Assembly (NCBI GenBank): GCA_002197995.1
Contig: NGZR01000002.1
Location: forward strand, 6,634,001-6,698,000
DNA length: 64,000 nucleotides
Reading direction: 5' to 3'
Source of the DNA: Gaeumannomyces sp. JS-464
Taxonomy: Eukaryota; Ascomycota; Sordariomycetes; Magnaporthales; Magnaporthaceae
Shown piece after piece: positions 60,309-64,000 of this stretch. Both the position numbers and the translations under genes were made by a program. Positions within the stretch are counted from its first letter, which is position 1, and the number at the start of each line of letters is the position of its first letter. The notes under the pieces were generated by a model that was given only the letters and a program-made list of their open reading frames with translations, was not told where the DNA came from and made no database searches.

Positions 60309-62761
60309 ATGGCCGAGCCCGAGCTCATAGGATCCCTTGCGTCTGACGAATCTGTGGATTTCAACGCGAAAAAACTCGCTCGGGGAGACCCCGATCTTCT
60401 ATGCCCTCCGGGCGGGGAGAGGAGATGTTGCGCTGCTCCTCTGTGAGAACGGCGCTTCGGTCTCCCAAGTCAGCAGCAAAGGACTCTCGCTCGTCCACTG
60501 CCTGAGCATGTTCCTGCTGGGAGACGAGCAAGCGGCCGAGCTTGCCCCGATCCTGGTCGACAGGGGCGCCAGGCTCGACACGGTTGCGCGCGAAAACCCA
60601 AACGACTGGGCGGACAGCTCTAGGATCGCAGAGGGAGGGACGCCGCTGTTCTGGGCGGTGTTCAAGCATCGGCCGCTGCTCTTCGCGGCGCTGCTGAGGC
60701 TACATTCCATACCAAGGCACCGGATTCCATGGGGGCCTACCACGCCCTACTCCGCTTGCTCGGGAAACGAAATCAGCATGATATGCTCTCTCTCGCGATC
60801 GAGGCGTGGGACTCCGTCGTCCAGAGCCCCGGCGATGCCCCTGGCGCGTCTGGTGGCGACCGGGACCCTGGCTGCCTCTTCACCGAGCTACTACTCCATG
60901 CCCTGGACGTGCGCCGTATCGAGGTCCTGCGGAGGCGCCTACTTCACGGGGCCAACTTTGCAGCAGCCAAAAGACAGGCTGTGGAGCTGCTTCTGAGGCA
61001 TGGGGCGGACCCGGCCGCCAAGGTCTCGATGCCAGGCTCGGAGGGTCCGGACGCGCTCGGGGGTGCCATCCATTCAGGCGACGCGGTAGCCTTCCAGCTA
61101 TGCCTCGATCACCTAACAGCCTCCACTAGCCATGAACAGGTGGAAAAGAGCCTCTCTGATCCTTCCAACTGGTATGGAGCCAGCCCCTTGATGTGGGCGA
61201 TCGAGGCGGACGCAAGGGAGATATGCATACCTCTCTTGGACAGGTTCCCCTCACTGCTGCATCAGAAGGACAAACAGGGGAGAGGGCCACTCCACAAGGC
61301 TGCCGTCTGGCCTGGGTACGCACAAATGATGCTCGACAAGGGAGCCAGCCCCCTGGACAGGTGCCACGCCGGCATGACCCCTTTTGCATATGCTTTATTG
61401 CAACGCGCCGACCTCGAGTCCGCCAGCGAGCTCGCCGCCGCGCTGGTTGCCGCAGGGGCCGATTTCGAGCCCATTCTCGGGCCCAATCCGGTGTCGGGAT
61501 TCACACTATTCGGCGCGGTCGTGACGGACCTGTCTGAGTGCAAGGCAGGTGTCGGAGTTGAGCATCTCCGGTTCCTGGTCGACAACTTTGGGCGGCCGTC
61601 CTTCTTCGCCCATCCAGACATGGGCGTCACGGTCTTCTGGCCGCTGATCGACCAGCGGCCCATCTCCACGGCGACGACCGCCATAGCCCTCAAGTGCGTC
61701 GTCCTCAAGTACCTGTTGGAGCTGTTCCCCGAGAAGATTGACTTCGTCGACAGGGACGGCCTGACCCCGCTGCATCGGGCCGTTTTCTTCGTCGACCTGC
61801 CTGCCGTCGAGATACTACTCCAGAGGGGAGCCGATGCCTCGCTGGCGGTCGCCGCCCCCTCCAAGCACCAGGGACTCGCCGCGCTCGGCATTGCCGTAAA
61901 AGCACAGAAGGGAGACGTCCCCCTCATGCAAATTGAAAATGGAGGTTACAGGGAGGTGGAGCGGCGGCAAGAGGCGCTTCAAAGAATCGCAGAGCTGCTT
62001 GTCGCCAACCAGGGAGGCACGCCAGCGAGATTGTTGGACCCGTCCCATGTGGCCGATCAAAGGGCTACCTTGGGCAATAGTGCCGGCGCTTTCATTGTAT
62101 ACTGTAAGTTCTAACCAGCTTTCTTTCACTTCCGTATCTCGTGATATCATTCTACCGTGGGGGACTGACAACATCGTCACCTCATTCTTTGGCTCTAGCA
62201 AAACCACTACAAGGAGGCGGGACAGGTGATGGGAACTGGCCCCGGCGGATGCCCTGGGAATCTACCGAGGAGCCATCCCCGTTCCCAGCATCCGACAAGG
62301 GGTATTGCACTTACATCGGCCCCGACGGCCTAACGAGGTTCTGCAGCGCCGAGGAAGCGCCCAAAATCCCCAAGGAGAACCTCACAGCAGACTTCAGTGA
62401 CATCCTGGACAGACTCCATTCGTACGCCAAGCAGTCTATCGCTCTCAGGGACCTCAGAGCTCTCCAGACCAGCTATATCCAGCCGAAGCTGCCCACTGGC
62501 TGGGAGGCGCGCATGACGCCGGATGGCAGTGGACTGGAATACGTCAATGAAGTCACCGGAGTGTCGACGTCGGTCCCTCCGGCGGAGCTGGAATTCGCCC
62601 ATGCGGGCGAAGAGAAGTTCTATGACTGGATCATGGGTGACTACTGGCTCCCACGCGCGGATGGCGAAGACTGCTCGGGATGGCTGGCCAGGCTCCACCC
62701 TGTATATGCAGCTACATCAAAAAGCCAGCGCGTGCAGCTCGAGGGGATATTCAGTGATTGA
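60309..62761 (+). CDS. Ankyrin-repeat protein with C-terminal WW-like domain
   Basis: Exon 1 60309-62103, exon 2 62199-62761. The start MAEPELIGSLASDES is followed by NSLGETPIFYALRAGRGDVA, GTPLFWAVFKHRPLLFAALL, AVELLLRHGADPAAK, GASPLMWAIEADAREICIPL, KQGRGPLHKAAVWPGYAQMM, GMTPFAYALLQRADLESA and DRDGLTPLHRAVFFVDLPAV, about eight or more ankyrin units. Exon 2 carries LPTGWEARMTPDGSGLEYVN followed by EVTGVSTSVPP: a WW fold in which the second tryptophan is replaced (VSTSVPP). An A run near 60369-60374 has one extra base and a base is missing near 60700; with both fixed, 785 residues close exactly. It faces a HeLo-type pseudokinase gene tail-to-tail 54 bp away. It is probably a scaffold protein; the partner is unknown. 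Confidence 0.75.
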
Positions 62762-62815
62762 GACCTGGTAGGTAGGAGGAGAGTAGAAGGTAGGTTGGAT
62801 CAAGCAAATAGATAT

Positions 62816-64000
62816 TCATGCCCTGCACCTGGCAAGAGGCTCCAGGACAAGCCGGAGGAAGGCGTTGTGCAGCTTTCTCGCTTCCAGCTGTGAAGTGCCC
62901 TCCCCCACGCCAAACGACCTGCCGCCCCTCGCGTTTATGTAGCAGCTGATGGCGTCCACGAGGACGGAGCCCACCAGGCCCCTGAGCTGGTCGGCCTTTT
63001 TGCCCTGGAGCTCCTGCTTGACTTCCTTCATAATCTGCTCGGGCGTTTTGTGACGCAGCTGAGTTTTGCTGAACAGCGGCCGCCAGTGGGCGACCTCCAA
63101 CAAGACCACGCCGAGGCTATACAGCTCGGCGACCTTGCTCCAGCCGGAGATGGACCTAGCGATGGAAGGGTGGCAGTAGATGTCCACCTCGTCGTCGCCA
63201 TTGCCGCCCGCCGTCTCGAGGGAGTTGTCGTCCGACGGCCGGCTGTACTGGAACCCGGATATGTAGGGGGAGGTGACATCCGCCGACGATGGCGCCCGGC
63301 CCTCGGGCGCAAAGGGCCACGCACCAGGCCCGAAGAGCACGTTTCCGCTGCGCAGCGACTTGTGCAGCCAGTCGGACGCGTGCAGCAGCGACACGGCCGA
63401 GGCCAGGCGGTACGCCAGCTCGAGGCGGTCGCCGAGCGGCGGGCGCGAGTGGTCCGCCTTTGCGGCGCGGACCAGGTCCAGCAGCGAGGCCGGAACCCGG
63501 GGGCGGCGACGACGGCGGCGACGGCGGCGGCAGGCGGTAGACGAGGCCGACACGGCGGCCGCGCCGGCTGCGCTCCTCGTGGGCGCGGTCGTCGTGCAGC
63601 CCCAGGCACTCGAGCCGGCAGAACCCGCGCGCCGAGCGCCTCGATGCGCGCGAGGATCTCGGCCCGGGCCGGGTTGCCGGCCTCGGTCACCTTCCACTCC
63701 ACGAGCACCGGCGACTTCATCTTCCCTTTCTCCCGATACTCGCCCGTGCAGCGCCAGGGCGCCGCGTCACCGCCGTCGCCGACCTCAAATCTTTTCGAGT
63801 TGGCTCGCGTCGATGTAGGTGGCCCGCCTCGCCGCGTCTTGGGCCCCTCGGGCCTGCATGGCCTTGACCTGGGCGAGCGCCTTGACGATGCGGGACGGCG
63901 GCGTTTGATACTCGGGACCGTCCGGATCCGGCGCCGCGCCGCCCTTTTTGATCCTTTCCGTCACCCCGCCCGTGACCCGGTCGATGATGCGCTGCACGTC
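62816..64000 (-). CDS. HeLo-type pseudokinase (heterokaryon-incompatibility/immune-type), partial
   Basis: The C-terminal part of a fungal protein-kinase-like gene that continues past the right edge. Visible in order: a helical N-terminal part (VKALAQVKAMQARGAQDAAR, DASQLEK), the linker EYREKGKMKSPVLVEWK, an N-lobe segment ECLGLHDDRAHEERSRRGRR, GLVYRLPPP, PASLLDLVRAAKADHSRPPL, and the catalytic-loop region ASDWLHKSLRSGNVLFGPG. The canonical HRD is replaced by HKS, and the DFG position appears to read ISGFQY, so catalysis is unlikely. KVAELYSLGVVLLEVAHWRP follows. This linker and loop are typical of HeLo/prion-inhibition-domain proteins in Pezizomycotina; the HeLo domain itself would lie beyond 64000. 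Frame breaks near 63790, 63625 and 63500. Confidence 0.6.

Overview
The window is nuclear DNA of a filamentous ascomycete (Pezizomycotina, most likely a Sordariomycete). The evidence is short GT-AG introns of about 50-110 bp, GC-rich coding sequence, broad intergenic spaces and a fungal gene set: CFEM protein, ENA-type Na+ ATPase, fungal TFIIIC-like WD40 protein, Csc1-like channel and a HeLo-type pseudokinase. There is no operon organisation, no transposon that I can recognise and no CRISPR.

Layout. 0-1.4 kb: a broken coiled-coil gene running off the left edge. 2.9-5.5 kb: SNF7 (ESCRT-III) divergent from a TEN1-like telomere-capping gene. 7.2-7.7 kb: a small three-exon conserved orphan. 7.7-12.3 kb: gene-poor, with a 57-base poly-G tract and an AC microsatellite. 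12.3-20.8 kb: housekeeping block of MDM31 divergent from PNO1, then a Rad60/Esc2-type SUMO-like gene divergent from a peroxisomal 2,4-dienoyl-CoA reductase. 21.5-34.7 kb: histidine-phosphatase-like membrane protein, MFS transporter, RibD/DHFR-like reductase, FMN reductase, CFEM GPI protein and a Csc1/TMEM63 channel. 37.4-38.4 kb: an Ala/Lys-rich protein. 38.4-45.5 kb: gene-poor, AT-rich in places, with one tRNA-like element. 45.5-59.3 kb: ENA ATPase, DPM1, a CSN8/PSD8-like protein, a secreted LPMO-like protein, a TFIIIC-like WD40 protein and a PAQR receptor. 60.3-64 kb: an ankyrin/WW-like protein tail-to-tail with a HeLo-type pseudokinase that runs off the right edge.

Gene models. I rebuilt splice sites by hand; exon lengths and reading phase were checked by arithmetic. 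Nine genes close perfectly. The other coding genes close only if single bases are added or removed, mostly in short homopolymers: about 34 sites, 8 of them in the MFS gene. Because essential genes (TEN1, PNO1, MDM31, TFIIIC) are affected, I read most of these as consensus errors in the assembly rather than pseudogenes. This is the most important caveat for any user of the window.

Biology of note: the recovered TEN1 gene; a PTS1 signal on the dienoyl-CoA reductase that appears only in the corrected frame, with three CCTCGG/CCGAGG motifs in its promoter; a histidine phosphatase that seems to lack its HD proton donor; a secreted protein with mature N-terminal histidine and C-terminal Cys module; and the ankyrin/pseudokinase pair, which looks like allorecognition or immunity-type machinery. 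I did not find a clearly new multi-gene system.
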